A stretch of 64,000 nucleotides of DNA from Brachionus manjavacas (taxonomy: Eukaryota > Rotifera > Eurotatoria > Ploima > Brachionidae): the NCBI GenBank assembly GCA_019054805.1, contig JAHQIY010000003.1, positions 6,138,001 to 6,202,000 of the forward strand, in the 5' to 3' direction. Numbering within the stretch: position 1 is the first letter of the stretch; each line of letters opens with the position of its first letter. The translations under genes and the position numbers were made by a program. Under the pieces are notes generated by a model, which was not told the origin of the DNA, made no database searches, and was given only the letters and a program-made list of their open reading frames with translations. This document shows, in pieces, positions 1-13,720 of this stretch.

Positions 1-450
1 GTGTTATTTCCATCATGGCTATATGATTGACTTCTGAGTCTCTTTATTAATTTTCTTTTAATTATTACTACTAGGTTTTCTTCTTCCTACAAAATAATTC
101 GACTTAAATATTCGAATAAATTTTGTTCGGCTTCGGTATTAATTTCTTAGACTTTAAATCAATTTTTAATGAATTAAATTTAATATCTCCTTGGTCCACA
201 AAAAGTGAATACGGAACAAAAATTATTATCTTAGTAATCAATTTCCTGTGTAACTAATTTGGAACCCAAACCAAAATTACTTATGTAGAAATTATTTTGG
301 AAAAAAATACGAGTATTTATAAATATTTGCTGTTTCATCATTTTATTACGTTGTCCCATAAATACATTTTCATAAACTCAATGATATTAATAATTAATAA
401 ATTGAATTGAGTTTAGTGAATTTTCAATTTTAACTCATATTTATTTTTAG
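1..450. other. AT-rich sequence downstream of the GPCR gene
   Basis: No open frame, repeat or RNA gene is recognisable here. It should contain the 3' UTR and polyadenylation region of the minus-strand GPCR gene that ends at 451, but the base composition makes poly(A)-signal calls meaningless. Confidence 0.4.
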
Positions 451-2036
451 TTATTTTTTAAAAATTTTTTTCAAGTTATTTCGAAACTTCTTGTTTAAGC
501 TAATATAAACAAGTGGGCTGAGCACATTCTCGATGTAAAATAAAAAATACAAAAATTTTAAGAAAGGTAAAATTCCGATAACAATTAAAACAAATGGAAG
601 AGTTGACAACCATATAATAGCCGAGAGCTTAAAAAAAAAAGAATTTATTATTTTTTTAATTAAAAAGGTTTTGTGAAATTCAGTTCATAGGAACAGAACA
701 AAGTGTAAGAAATATTATTTGAGAAATTTTAAAATTAATTCTGTGAATGCAGCATGGTGCAACATTCAATGTTGCATCAAATCTAAAAGTTTGCTAATGA
801 TGTACAAAATCTCTGCAAAATGCACTACACTCGAACATATTGAAATTTAATTTCTGGTTAACTCTGCAAATTTAGCAGACCCTGATATTTTATGCAACTT
901 TGAATTAATTTTAAATTTTAGTAAAAAAGTTATCCAATTTTTTCTGTTCTTTAACCATTTTGCACTGAATTTCACAAAGCCAATTAAAAAAATATTAAAA
1001 ATTTTACTAGAATCGAAATTTTCGTGAGAACTTTAGTCGAGGAACTACGTTGTCTATGAAATTTTTTTTTCTTAATTTCTTTATCGAATTTCGAATTAAA
1101 GTCTGTCTGTACCGAAGCATTTGACTGGTTTTTTTGTAATGAAATAGTCGAATCAACAGGCTCTTGACTATCTATTAAATTCTCAATTTTTTTGTTTTGA
1201 TTTTTCAATTTTCTGTTTGTAATTAAATGTTTATTTAGGTTAAATGAAGCATCGGATCGATGAAATGTGATTTTGCAGTAGAAAGATGAGCTTATAATTG
1301 CAGTCGCGATGAAAAAAAATGTTGACAAAATTACATTTAAATAGTTCAAAAGTTTCTTGAATGAAAATTTGCCTTCTTTTTGATCTGAATTTGCACCTTT
1401 GACAGTGGTACAATTCGAATCCAATTTAATGTCTGTTAGATAATTTGAAGCCGAAAAACAAAAGAAAAATAAATAGACCATCCATATAATTTTATTTATA
1501 TTTGACTCCAATGTTTTGTAATATTGGGGTTTACATACGGCAAAATATCGCTCTATTGATATGACGCTAATGATAAATAAGTTCATATAGATTAAGGAAT
1601 CTTTTAAATGTTCCATTATTTTGATTGCGCTTGTTGAAATACTTATTTGCCAAACTCGAAAAAATATTGTGTATGGAACAAATATTCCGGACAAGATTAA
1701 ATTAATTACTGATAAAAGAAAAATAGCTTGGTTGTTAACTTGATTTCTGCTTCGATTTGGAGTATGGCACCGATAGCTCTTTTTTCTCCGCCTCTGAAAA
1801 TGTACTGAGACTAAAAGAAGATTAGCGCTTGAGCCGATAACAAAAAATATGCTCAAAATTACTGTGGTCACTAGATTGTCGATTGTTTTTACTTGTAAAG
1901 AACTTGAGCAATACTTTTGGCTCAAATTATTCAAAAACATTCTAAACAAAAAAATTATTAATTTATTGAATTTTGCTATGAAATGAAGGCTTAAATTAAA
2001 AAATTTATAATTGTTGTTATTTTTAATGCTGCTCAT
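451..2036 (-). CDS. Rhodopsin-type (class A) GPCR, two exons
   Basis: Predicted seven-helix receptor of about 401 residues: exon 1 is 2036..1008 (343 aa), exon 2 is 627..451 (58 aa). The start is ATG at 2036. Helix 1 has GSSANLLL (GxxxN type), helix 3 ends in ISIERYFAVCKP (an E/DRY-type motif), and a long basic, Ser-rich third cytoplasmic loop precedes helix 6. Read alone, exon 1 stops inside helix 6. A phase-0 GTAAAA donor at 1007 and a TTTTTTAAG acceptor at 629-628 join KISIL to LSAIIWLSTLPF, restoring helix 6 (WLSTLP) and helix 7 with SPLVYISLNKKFR in place of NPxxY. Oddities: the helix-2 Asp is Asn (SVINL) and the usual helix-3 disulfide Cys is absent. Class A is well supported; the ligand cannot be inferred. 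A plasma-membrane location follows from the family. Confidence 0.83.
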
Positions 2037-5000
2037 TTAAATTTAAAATGTAAAACTTTTTGTTTCGATAAATCGAGCATGATTTTTTGAAAATCACGAT
2101 TTTTGGGATACTGCATCGATTGAAATTTTAAGAAAAAACATTTTTAAATAATCAAAGGATAGAATTTTTCTGCAAATTTTTATTTGAAATTTATAGATCA
2201 TTTTTAAAATTAAAAAAAAAACAATATAAGAACATTAAAAACATTAATATTTTATCAAGTGATTAAAATGAGAAAAACACTAGAATGTTCCATTATATTT
2301 ATTACTTTAAACAAATATAAAAAAGTTATTTTTCTATCAGATTAAATGAAATAAATATAATTTAAAATTAACCAAGAACTGATTTTTTTATTGTTACATC
2401 ATCCATGAAAAATATTGAAATAGTCGAAAAAATAACAACTAATCTAGAATTATTCTAAATATTCTACAAATGCTTTTTTAATTCTTTTATTTTCTAATTG
2501 ATTTTTTTTGTTAACAGAAAGTTTTGAACAATTATTTGAATAAATAAATAACATTATTTCTTTTTTTTTTTAATTATTTTTAATAAATTTAACAATTCAC
2601 AAATATCAAACTAAATACAAAATCAATTATAAATTTGATGCTTTTAATTTCTTAGTCAAAATATGCACAAAAGGCATATTTAGAATTAGATACATGATTA
2701 AGGATTCTTATTCTGAATCCTTAATCATGTGATGATATTGGCATGTCAACACAGAAGAATTTTAGCACTAATTCCTTTTAATGACCGTTTAAACTTAAAT
2801 CATTTATTTTAGTCACCTTTTTTATTTTATCGAAAATTAAATTTGTAATAAAGATAAAATCTACTACTCATGTGTATAAAAATGCAAACATATTGTGAAT
2901 TTTTAGCATTATTGATGATTTTTGTCGGTTTCTGAATTAAAATTAAAAAAAAATTAATAAAAATTTAACAATTTTAAAAGCTTTATATTTTTCTAGTTCT
3001 TAGTGAATTTGATTTTGATTTGATATTTTCAGCGTTTGTATATTAAACAAAAAATTTAATCCAGAATTTTGACAAATTCTCTGTAATTTTTTCAAATCTA
3101 CTTAAAACAATCTAAAAAAAATAAAAATTAGCTTTATTTTTTATTTAAAGAATTAAAAGGAGAAGAGACTCAGTATATTTTTTCATTAGAGAAAAAGGGA
3201 AGCCGATATTTATGTGACAAGTTGCTATTTTGGTAAAAATAGTAATCAAGGATTACTTGCCATAATCTAATCTGTGAATTAACTCTAGCTAAATAATTTA
3301 CATAATTAGATAACTTTGACTATTAACTTAAATAAAAGAACAATGCTTGGTTTAAAAATAGAAACATTTTTTCAATCCTTACTTTTATAAATATTTGTAT
3401 CTTTAAAAAATGAGTTTTTTAGCATCAATAATTTTTTTTTGTTTTAACAATTTTTGTTTTTTTAAATAAATTAAAAAAAAACAGCATAAAAAATTTGAAA
3501 GGGTGAGTATTTCTAATATGGAAAGAAGAAAATTTAGAGAAATACATTCATAATGATTGTTTTTATTGTTTTGAATAGTTTTAAAGATTGATAATAAGAT
3601 AAAATTAAAGTCTAAATTAAAAAGTTGCTTTATTTGGCATTTTTGTGTCTGTGGGAATTTAAGCCTTTAAATTATCAATTTCGAATTCTTATTATTTTAT
3701 TTTAAAATACTTTATTTTGATTTTAAAATAAATTTTCAAGTACAAATGAGAACTAAAAGGAAACAGAACTCCCAAGCAATCTGAAAATATTTTATTATCT
3801 AAATTTGAGTAAAAAACAAAACTAAATTTGTTTTACTAATGTTTAAATTAGTGCTCTTGATCATGTTTGTCCTTATTAATTAAAATGATTGAGTTATTTG
3901 ACTTTTCTAGAGATATCGTGAAAGATTTCACTACATCACAGGCATCGAGTACAGATTTTAACTCAGAGTTCTGAATTTAGTTAAATAATTTAAAATTAGA
4001 TGCAGCATCCATAAAAATTTATTGATAAATAATTTTGAATTTAATGTAAATGCATTTATCTTCGAAATTTTTAGTCTTAAAAGCCGGTCTCTTTTGCAAC
4101 AAATTATGATACTTAATGGAACTAAAGATTTTATTCAACTAGAAAAAAATTAATTTCAAATAGTCTGAAAATTTTTATTTAAAATTCTAAATTTTATTTT
4201 TTCACTCATTTTATTCTTTTTTTAACAATTTTTTTAAACTTTCCTTCGAGACTTTAAATTTAAAATAAATATATAAAATATTAATATCCTTATTTTTATT
4301 TATTTTCATTGTTTTTATCAATTTTTTTCTTTTTATTTATGGAGAACATTTTCTTATTGTAATCAAATTCTTCAATAAAAAAAAAAAATTAAATTTTGAA
4401 AATATTTTAAAAAGTGTTAATAAATGCTTGAACAACTTTCTTTCTTTTTGTTTTGGAATTGGACTTTTTATGGATTTTATTAATTAATTTCAAAATATCT
4501 TCAAAAAGTCCTTTTAACCTACGCATACATTTCATCATATGGAAAATATTAGATTTCGATCATGCGATGAATACTATTCACTTATTAAACATTAAATAAA
4601 ATAATTTAATAAATTTCAGAAATCAGAAAAATCGATTTTTATTAAAACTCTTTTTCGAACAATTAAAAAAAATAATTTAGAATCATTTAATTTTAAGATT
4701 TTTAAAAAATTGCCAATTTTTTTTTATATTATCATATATGAAGGTGGCTTGTTTTTAAAATTAAAAAAAAAGAATTTTCGTGACACTTCTCACTTATTCT
4801 ATATTATTTTTTCTCTGTTTTTTTTTTAATTTATTAAATATAAAACTTATGCATAATTTTTTAACTTGACTTTAAACTCAAGACATCTTAATTAATTTGA
4901 AGATGAAGATATTTAAAAAATAGAACAATTCAAGTATATTCCAAAGAAAAATTTCTTCATTAATTTTGTCGCATCCCTCAATTTTTTCAAAATTATTTTT

Positions 5001-6636
5001 TATTTATTATTTTTTATTCCATTTAGAAAAAAAAAAATTCGTAAAAAGGCCCTAGCTAATAAATTAGAATTCAAAATTTTTCTTTTTGTTATCCGTAAAG
5101 TTTGCGCTTTTAAAAGGAATATTGGAAAATTTAATTAAGCTATCTTAAATTATTCATATTAATTAACTTTTTATCATAAAAAAGAGACTTAAATCTATCA
5201 AAATTATTTAATTGCTAGTTTATGAAAATTTAGCGTTTTCTAGATAGTAAGTTATTTTTATTTCTATATAATGTTAATACTGATGCAAATTATCACAGAT
5301 ATTTTAATTCAATAAGAATCGGTAGTGTCATTTAACTTCTTTTAAAGTATTTGAAAACCAACATTAATATTGTTATCATTAACCGCTTATTCTTATGAAC
5401 TTGAACGAAATAGATATCTGATTATTTTTCCCAAAATTAATATTCACTCATTTTCAAAATTAAAAAAACCGACCTTATTCAAAACTCCATTTAGCTAAAA
5501 AACTATTACAAAGGACTTAAAATGAATTTTAACTGAAATTCTTGTAATTCTAAGTAAAACTTTTTGATGAAAATTCCGAAAAAACAACCGGTGTTTACAA
5601 GATGGTAGATGTCATAGAAATGTTTCATAAAAGTAACTACAGGGATATCAGCCTTCAGATGAACAACTAATAGAGAAAATTAGCGACCTTATATCAATAA
5701 GAATTCTAAAATTTAGAAACTTTAATAATTTCAAATTAAAACGATTTTATAAGCTTAGACTTTTCATTATATATCTTTTATTTTACCTATTTGGGTCTTA
5801 TATGTTTCTTTTGTCCTCATCTCCCTACTTGTATTCTTGCTGATCATTATTGAAACATTTTGTATCCATTTACTTTGATAGATCACCAAATAATCTCCAA
5901 TCGAAATTAAAATTATCCTCTTCTTCCAAAACAAAACATACTCAATAAGTCATATTAAATAAGCTCATCTAATATGATCATAACAAATTAAAAAATTTAA
6001 CATTGGAATCTTTAGGAAAGATTCCAATTTTAAAAATAATAAAACTAAAATAAATAAAATTTTTTCTCCTTTATTAATATAAAAATTAAATTTCCAAAAA
6101 ATCTAGATAATTTCGAGCTATAGGTAAAAATGAAGTTTACTAACTTACAATATAAAATCTTTAACGATTGTTATTAAAAACAAGCTTAAATAAAAATTTA
6201 TTTACCAAATACAAATTTAATACAACGAGGCTATATTCCTAACTAATAAGACACCTTTAACTCTAGTTAAATAAAATTTTAATTTTTATTTGGGATTGAA
6301 TTTTTATTAATTCAAAATACTTATTTCGAACTAAATTCCATTGAAAATGTAAACTCATCAGAAAAACTGAATTTAATGAATAGCTAGTACATAAGAGAAA
6401 TGAAAATATAGCTGAATAATTTTAAAATAATTGATTTTCTTTTGAAAACATGAACAAAAATTAGGCGAAAAAAAGAATTTTTTAAAAGCAAAAAATTTTT
6501 ATTCTGAATCCTTAATTTTTGCAAAGGACTGGAAATTTCCAATTCCTTTTTATAAATTACAAAGGTTGACTGAAATAAAAAATAAATTAATTGCTTAAAT
6601 ATTTAAATTAAAAGAAACTAATAAATACAAAAAAAA
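2037..6636. other. Gene-poor AT-rich interval
   Basis: About 4.6 kb with no credible coding frame on either strand. It consists of poly-A/poly-T runs with one clear hairpin (2692-2730). Part of that hairpin (ATTCTGAATCCTTAAT) recurs near 6500-6516, so at least one dispersed repeat is present. It should also contain the GPCR promoter. Confidence 0.5.
2692..2730. repeat. Perfect 16-bp hairpin
   Basis: ACATGATTAAGGATTC (2692-2707), a 7-base loop, then its exact reverse complement (2715-2730). The motif ATTCTGAATCCTTAAT in its right half is found again near 6500-6516, which suggests a dispersed palindromic repeat or the remains of a small inverted-repeat element. Confidence 0.75.
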
Positions 6637-7083
6637 ACCGAGACCGTGGCCTGTCATGCAAGCGGCCAAATCACGGCCGGTAGATTAAACGGTCAAAGAC
6701 CGTGGCTGGCCGGCCGGCCACCACACGGTCCAAAAATAAAAATTTAGTTAGATGTTTAAAAAAAATTTATTTATAAAATGTAAAAATTATTTGTAAATAA
6801 AAGATAATCAAAAAATATCTAAAACTTTATTATCAAAAATTAACCAATATTAAATATAAGATAAATAAAAATATAACTCTAAATGCCTATAAATTTTTTT
6901 TAACATCTAACTAAATTTTTATTTTGGATCTTGTGGTGGCCGGCCGGTCTGCACACGGCCGGCCTTTTAACGGTCTTTCTGTTGGCCAGCCACTAAACGG
7001 CCGGTACTTTTAAATACGACCAACATACGGCCGGCCAATTTACGGATGGTCAAATCCGGCAGTTGGCCGCAACCCAACACTAG
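6637..7083. mobile_element. GGCC-rich foldback (long inverted repeat) element
   Basis: Two strikingly GC-rich arms (about 6637-6730 and 6924-7083) sit in AT-rich DNA and are built from repeated GGCCGGCC, ACGGCCGG and CGGTC words. The inner edges are clearly inverted copies: the left arm reads GGCCACCACACGGTCC and runs into AATTTAGTTAGATGTT, and the right arm read in reverse shows GGCCACCACAAGATCC and the same TTAGTTAGATGTT stretch. The central part (about 6772-6890) is AT-rich with no ORF. This looks like a non-autonomous foldback or MITE-type DNA transposon. The outer boundaries are imprecise and no target-site duplication was identified. Confidence 0.72.
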
Positions 7084-10000
7084 ATGAAACAGATAACTAG
7101 CAAAGATAGCTTGATTTGTAATTTGTCAAAAACTTATTGATTGTGCATTTAAGAGATTATTTTTTTAATAAATATCTGCGTGGTGTTATAATGGAGAATC
7201 AAAAACTTTAGATAAAAACTAAGTTGGGTATTGACAAAATTTGAATCAATTTTATTCTTAATTTTAGATTTTTAATGCATCCAAAATTAATAATCTAATA
7301 GTCATTTTATGCGCTTGGAATGCTTATTTTTTTTCACTATTCGGCATTTTGATCGATTCGATTTGAAAAAAAAATCTTCAACATGACAAAAAAAGTTCGG
7401 CATGATATGTCATTTGTCTCGCTTAGATTGAATTATAGGACCTTCTATCTATTCACAGTTCTAAATAAGAAAAATTAATTTGTGATACTTTAGAAATTTT
7501 TTTAATTATAACTGATCATTTTAACGCTACAGGATAAAAAATTTAAATTTCACCAAGATGATGCCAAAATATTTTACAACAAGGAAATTTGATCCATATT
7601 ATTAAAATCTATAAGGTGATGACATACAATTTGATTCAAATCACAATGGAAAAGCTTAAATCTAATATTACGAGAAAAATAAATAAATAAATAAAATTAA
7701 AAAGAAATGATTTCTTTTAATTTAAGTATCACTGAGGGCCATAAACTATTATCTAGAAACTAAAAGCCTATAAAATGTTTTGCTTGTTATAAATCCTTGA
7801 TACGAATTAAAGAAATTATCATAATCCTACTCAAGAATTGATTTTTATCTCAGTATCGGAAGTAAAAATTATTGATAGTTAGTGGTTTTGTTTAAAAATG
7901 TCGAAAAATCTGAAATATGTATTTTTTTAAATGTTCTTTAAGAAATTCTCTACAAAAAAGGACTAAAAATTTTAGTTAATTCTAATAGGATTAAACTATT
8001 ATCTTTATATAACTCAAAATTCCGTTTTTATTTTTAACTTTTTTAAATATTGAATCCTGATTAATTTCCTAAACCTACATGACTTAGGGAAAAAATTTCA
8101 CGCTTTTTCAAATAAAATCTTTTAGAATCACTCAAAAATATCAAGCAAACATTATTAGAAGAGAAAGCCTGCTAGATCGGTTTTTAATTTGGAAGTGGTT
8201 ATCTAATCGGTCCTAAACCGCTCTCATAATGCTTTTTTAATAGCAAAATAAAAATAATTTTGCATTTTTACAGTTTAATATTTGTAAAAATATTAAAAAT
8301 TTTATTATAAATTTAGTTTATTATAAATTTTTACAGTTTCCTATAATTTTTTTGTTCGATTTTTCCGATTCTTTTTTAATTTTTATTTCCAAATGATTTG
8401 GAAATTTTTTTAAAAATCTAACCTTGAATTTTTTAAATTATTGGAAAAAGAATTTTTTAAATTATTGGAAAAATGTATTAGATTTTTTTTAGTGTTTACA
8501 TAAAAATTTTAATGATAAAAAAATTCAATAAATGTGAGATAAAAATTAATTTCAAAACCGGTTCTTTCCAAAACGGTTCTCAAACTGGTTTTACGGAACT
8601 GTTTTACCAGGCCAACAAATGAGTAATTTTAACATAAATAAATTTAATTTCTTTTCTTTGTTATTTAATTTAGAAATTTTAAAGGATAAAAAATTATTAA
8701 ACCCAAAAAATTTTTGCTTAATTAATCATTTAAACAGCTTCTTTTTTATTTCTCAAGCAAAAAGAAACTTTAAAAAAAGAAAATAATCGAAGCCTAGAAA
8801 ATTTTCACAAATAAAGGAAATAAAAATAAAGGAATTTCAATTTTAAAATTAATCTTAGAAATGAAATTCATATTTTGATAATTTAAATGTCACAATAATT
8901 TTTTTTTATCTTATCTAAAAAATTAAAATATTTAATTATGATTTATTGTCTTGTTTTAAACAATTCTACAAAGATATTAATAAAAGAACATTAATAGAAA
9001 ACTTCATTGGATTAATAATTTTGGAGATATTTTTATTTAAGCCAAAAATTAAATTCGAAAATTTTAAAAAATCTTAAATTTATCTTTGAAAAATTTATTT
9101 TTTTGATGAAAAAAATCATTTATAAAAATAAGCAATTGTGATAAATTGGAAAATTTAAATTTTAATAAGGGATTGAATCATAATACCGAAAATCTGATAT
9201 TTAGTCTTTTATTTTATATTAAAAATATTTATTTTTGTCTATTTTCCAATTTTCCCTACTATCATATAAATGACTATTTTTTTAAATGGCTGCTACAAAG
9301 TTTAAAATAAAAATTGTTGAACTTTGTTTTATTTTGATAAAATGTATTTTCCTGCATCAGATTTTACACAAGAAGTTAATTTTGAACGAGATTAATTTAT
9401 ATTTCAAAAAACTATCAAAATTTGTTCCTGATTGAAATTCACAATATCTTATGAAGGATAATTATAAATTATTAGACAAAATTTGAAAAAAAATTAAAGC
9501 AAAATAAGTACCATTGAAGCCTTACTTATTTTTCCATCCACTCGTATCTCATTCTAAATGTCTAAAGAAGAGAAAACAATGAAGATCTTCGGAGTAGACT
9601 AATCTTCTCAAGTTAGAATAAAGAGCTTAGAAGTTATTAGAACGAATATGATCTAATTAATTTGTATAATTAAAATTTTTAAATTATAAACTTTAACTGA
9701 AAGGACTTAATAAAAAATTGATTCTCTATAATGTGCAAAATAAGGATTTCTTGCTTATGGAATTGTTAGTGAATATTAGTATTCTTAAATTGTTTGCGTG
9801 ATAAAATTATTGATAAAAACATTTGAATGCATAATTTTAGAGAATAACTTTAAAAAAAAATAATTGATAATTAATTAATAATTAATGAACGAAAAATAAA
9901 TATCTAAACACAAATATCTGTGAATAAAAATATTAGTAAAAATTTCCATTTATTCTTTACAATTAAAATGAAAAACACAAATATAACTACAAAATCTATT

Positions 10001-12345
10001 TTCTTACAATAATATTTGATCATTGAATTATTTATAATGTTTTCTATTCAAAATTGAGACACAATTTTTTTTCCTATAACGTAAGCATTTTGAAAAAAAT
10101 TCCATATTAAATTAGAAATTAATCAGATCTTATGATTATATTTTTTTTTAAAAAATATATTAAAGAGACTGTCAACATTAAGTGAATTTATTTTCAATTT
10201 TTTTAATAATTTGTTTAATTTCAAAAACTTTCATAACGCCATCATTTTCGCCCATTTTTTTCTTAAATTATCCAAAAATTATCCAAAATTTTTATATGAA
10301 CAAATTGATTAAAATTAGTCCAGTAAAGGAATTAAAAATTAAAAATTTGATCCTAATTTCGTGCAGTATCCTAATTAAAATGGCCATTTTTTATGAAAAT
10401 GTCTCAAAAGAGAAAAAAACTTTTGAATGATATTTAAGGAAAATTTTTAAAGGAAATATTTCAAAACCGAATAAAAAAAAAAATCAAATTTATTAATTTA
10501 ATTTTGTTTGTTTAATTATATTATTTAAATAAATCATAGCAATCAAAAAAACGCCACTTAAATTTGTAAATTTAATATTTGTTGCAAAAATTTTAAAAGT
10601 ATTGAAAAAAAAATAATTTAAAAAAAGGTCAAATTTTCTAAATTATCATCATTTACAATTTCTTTTTGCTGGAAGTATTCATGCTGTTTGGATCGTGATT
10701 GCACATTAACCTTCCGTAATCTTCACTTTAATTTTGATAAAATCAGTAAAAAATTTATAGATAATTGTATCGGAGTATTCAATGCTCTTTTCTATATTAG
10801 TTTCTTGAAATCGTCTTAAATTTTATCCGAGAAAATTTATATCAAATTTTTCAATCAAATTATTTTTTCATTACTTTAAATTTATTTCTACAATTTCCTT
10901 AATCATTTTTTTATGCTACTAAACTTTATTTTTATCAATCATTTTTGGATAGATAATTTTAGAGAAGTGAACTCTCAAAGTTGTCCCGAAGTAAGGCCTC
11001 ATGCAATCTATCATTTGTTTTGGTTTTTTCTTTCCTTTTTAATATTCTTTTCATAACAATTCAAGTCATTCATTATTTAATAGAAAATACACCAATTATC
11101 CTAACTAATTTCAGATTTAATTTATATTTCTAAAATATGGGCATTTTAGCGAATTTTCTATTCAATAATAGGTTTTCAAAGTTAGTTCATTCATTCTAGC
11201 TAGATTTTTTTTTGCTTTTGGTCACAAAAAATCAAAATTCTTACTTATAAGTTAAAAATACCTTTTTTAAATATAAAAACTGAATCGGTTCTTGCGAAAA
11301 CTGCTTGATGTTCATAGCTTTTAATTGAATTTTTAGTTCCATTTTAGTTAGCTAGCTCTCTTTTTGACAATTTTTTTACAACTTCGAAGCATATTTCAAA
11401 ACAGGTGGTTTTAGTTTTTTGGTTAAAAAATTTTTTTTCTGGAAAATCGTATCTTTTGGAATGTTGAAAATTTGTTTTTTTGTGAACATTTTGTTTGAAA
11501 AAAAAGATTTTGTACTCCCAAAGACCAACAGAAAAAAAAAGGAACACATCAGATTTTTTTGAGCTTTGCTTGGTCACAAAAAAATAAAGAATAAAAACAG
11601 ATTTTTTATTCTTTATTTAGTAGTTGTATCAGAATTTGTTAAGGAACTAGCTAAAAACTGTTGACTATGTTTTCTTGCACTTGAATTTGAATTGTTCTTG
11701 GGCAAGATGCAGCAAATATTCGGATCATTTCCTGTTCATTTTTCTATGTTATCCTATTTGGCTTTTGATTCATTTTTATGAAAAGAAATTTCTTAAAAAT
11801 TTTACTACCAAGATTAGAATCAAATGAGAAAGTAAAAGGGTTATTGTTTAACGATAATCAAATTAAAATATAGCCAAATTTTTTATCTTAGTTTTTTTAG
11901 AATTTACTTTTCATTTTTACGCATTATTTAACTTATTTTACTTTTTTGTTTTACTCAAAGTACTTATCTAATTTTTGGCTGGGAATAATAGCTCAACAGA
12001 ATTTTGTAAGCTATCGGGTTAGCTTCGAAAATTAATTTTTGACAAAAAAATAGATCAAAAATAAGATTGTTGTTAAACAAGGGGATTTTAAAAAATTTTA
12101 AGAATCTTCAAGAGAAAATTGAATCCATTTTTTAAAGAGAGTATGATTTGTTAATTTTGTTCAATGAGTCATTCCTCGACTTTCTATTCAGATCTTTTTA
12201 ATTTTAGTTTCAATTATTAGACAACTTTTACACCAAAAACCTATGAAAGAAAAATGATCAGAAGTGTTCGTCTAAAACTAAATTGAATAACTAAAAATTA
12301 AATTTAAAAACCGAATTCTTGGTTAACCATAAAATCAAGACTATC
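7084..12345. other. Gene-poor AT-rich interval
   Basis: About 5.3 kb with no credible gene; the few open frames have random-looking A/T-codon composition and were not called. Two patches of higher GC, near 8170-8225 (GCCTGCTAGATCGG with ATCGGTCCTAAACCG) and 8556-8615 (AACCGGTTC, AACGGTTC, GGAACTG words), partly match in opposite orientation and may be the degraded arms of another inverted-repeat element. Confidence 0.4.
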
Positions 12346-12349
12346 CAAC

Positions 12350-12905
12350 ATTATTACTTTTTTTCAATGATCCAAGTTCTTTTAGAAGCGTAATTACCAG
12401 AAATGGAGGCACACAGAAAGACATCTGAAGCCGATTAACGAAGACCAAATTTGCATTGTTCAAACTAAGGAATAAATTTAAATCTTCATTTCTTGGCTTA
12501 AGGACAAAATTAAATCTTTGTAATAGTCTTGATGGAAAATTACTGAAAGCAATCCTCAAAAAGACGAAGTTTTCCATAATGATAGGCTACGAAAACACTG
12601 TGAATCTTCTTTCCCAAACTCATTACAAATGAGAAGCGGTACAGGAAAACAAGGACCAAGTCGACCTTTAACACTATAAGCAGAAAAAGACTTAAATGAC
12701 ATGCATTGAGCATGTCAACAGACAGAATCCCTGTATACCTTATCCTTATCTATGCCTTATCTTGAACACCAGAAATGCAGAAAGGCCAAAGATTACAAGG
12801 AGGCGAACAGTTGAAAGAAATCTGAAATGGATGAAACTTACATGCAGAAATTGCCGCCAAGAATAGGGTAGAATGGAGAAGGCGTGTGGACGCCTCATGC
12901 TCCAT
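12350..12905 (+). pseudogene. Non-LTR retrotransposon ORF2 3' end, degenerate
   Basis: Plus-strand frames, broken by stops and frameshifts, carry words typical of the C-terminal end of a LINE reverse transcriptase. Examples are LRTKLNLCNSL (about 12,494-12,526), then HVNRQNPCIPYP, then NAERPKITRRRTVERNLKW (the GRPxxRW region), then AKNRVEWRRRVDASCSIGSKN followed by a stop and a GAA/GAAG-rich tail near 12,920. The succession 'GHV-R / RP-W / W-R--V / A-rich tail' follows the end of LINE ORF2 polyproteins. At least one frameshift separates the last two blocks and a stop precedes HVNR, so it is dead. The element family is not assigned. Confidence 0.66.
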
Positions 12906-13720
12906 TGGGAGTAAAAATTGAAAGAAGAAGAAGAAAATTAATGAAAGGAAGGCTATTAAATTAAGCTGTTACAACTGTTACATATTTGGCAATTAATTTA
13001 CTTGATCCATCTATTTGAAACGCAATGTGCATCATGTACGAGTATTTAGGACTTAGAGAGAGAATTTTATTTTAAAGGTGAATAGATTACTCGGAAATAT
13101 AATTGAAAATAAATCCTATTTTTGTAATATTTAACCAATTTTTGTCAGTTCTGTACCTAATTTTGAAAAATTAAACATAAATGCTCAATAACAGTGTACC
13201 ATCAAGAAACACAATGGTACGGTGTTAACAAAAATATTGTTTTTCTGAAAAAAGCAAATTCCAAATTTATAAAATTAATTTCAATTCAAATAATTTGGAC
13301 TCTGAGTAGAATAATTTATTTCAACCAGAGCCCCAAACGCAACAATTTGAGTAAGATCTTGATAGAAGTGTTTTGGTTCTGAAACAGGGGAAGAGAAGCC
13401 TACCAAGACCTTCTATTTTTTATTATGCGGAAGATTTTAAGAAGTTCGGTTTTTTTCAGTTAATTTTTTGTAGCAAAACTAACAGAGACTTAGAAAATAA
13501 TTTAGATTACAAAACATATTTTATTATACGTAATTTAATCTTTAGTTATTAAATTTTATATTTCTGCCTGAATTTCAATAAAAGTTGTTATTTGTTGATA
13601 TTCTGTTGTAGCTTTATTTAGCGAAAATTAAATTTAATTAAATTTGACCCTTTTTGGTTCATTTGAATAATTAGATAAAGATAAATATTAAAAGCAACTA
13701 TTTTTTAAATACTAAGCTTA
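12906..13720. other. Non-coding interval between LINE relic and hAT element
   Basis: A purine-rich GAAGAAGAAG tail of the retrotransposon relic is followed by AT-rich sequence. A 62-codon open frame at 13,194-13,382 has no recognisable features and was not called. Confidence 0.4.

Noticed and set aside
9540..9660. Possible inverted-repeat element around GAAGATCTTCGGAGTAGAC
   Set aside because: The arms match only in short, scattered words; not above chance by eye.
10182..10430. 82-codon plus-strand frame rich in Ile/Phe/Lys
   Set aside because: Hydrophobic look is explained by the A/T-rich codons; it starts from a non-ATG codon in isolation and has no motif.
12341..12577. 78-codon minus-strand frame
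   Set aside because: It is the shadow of the LINE relic, whose meaningful translation is on the plus strand.
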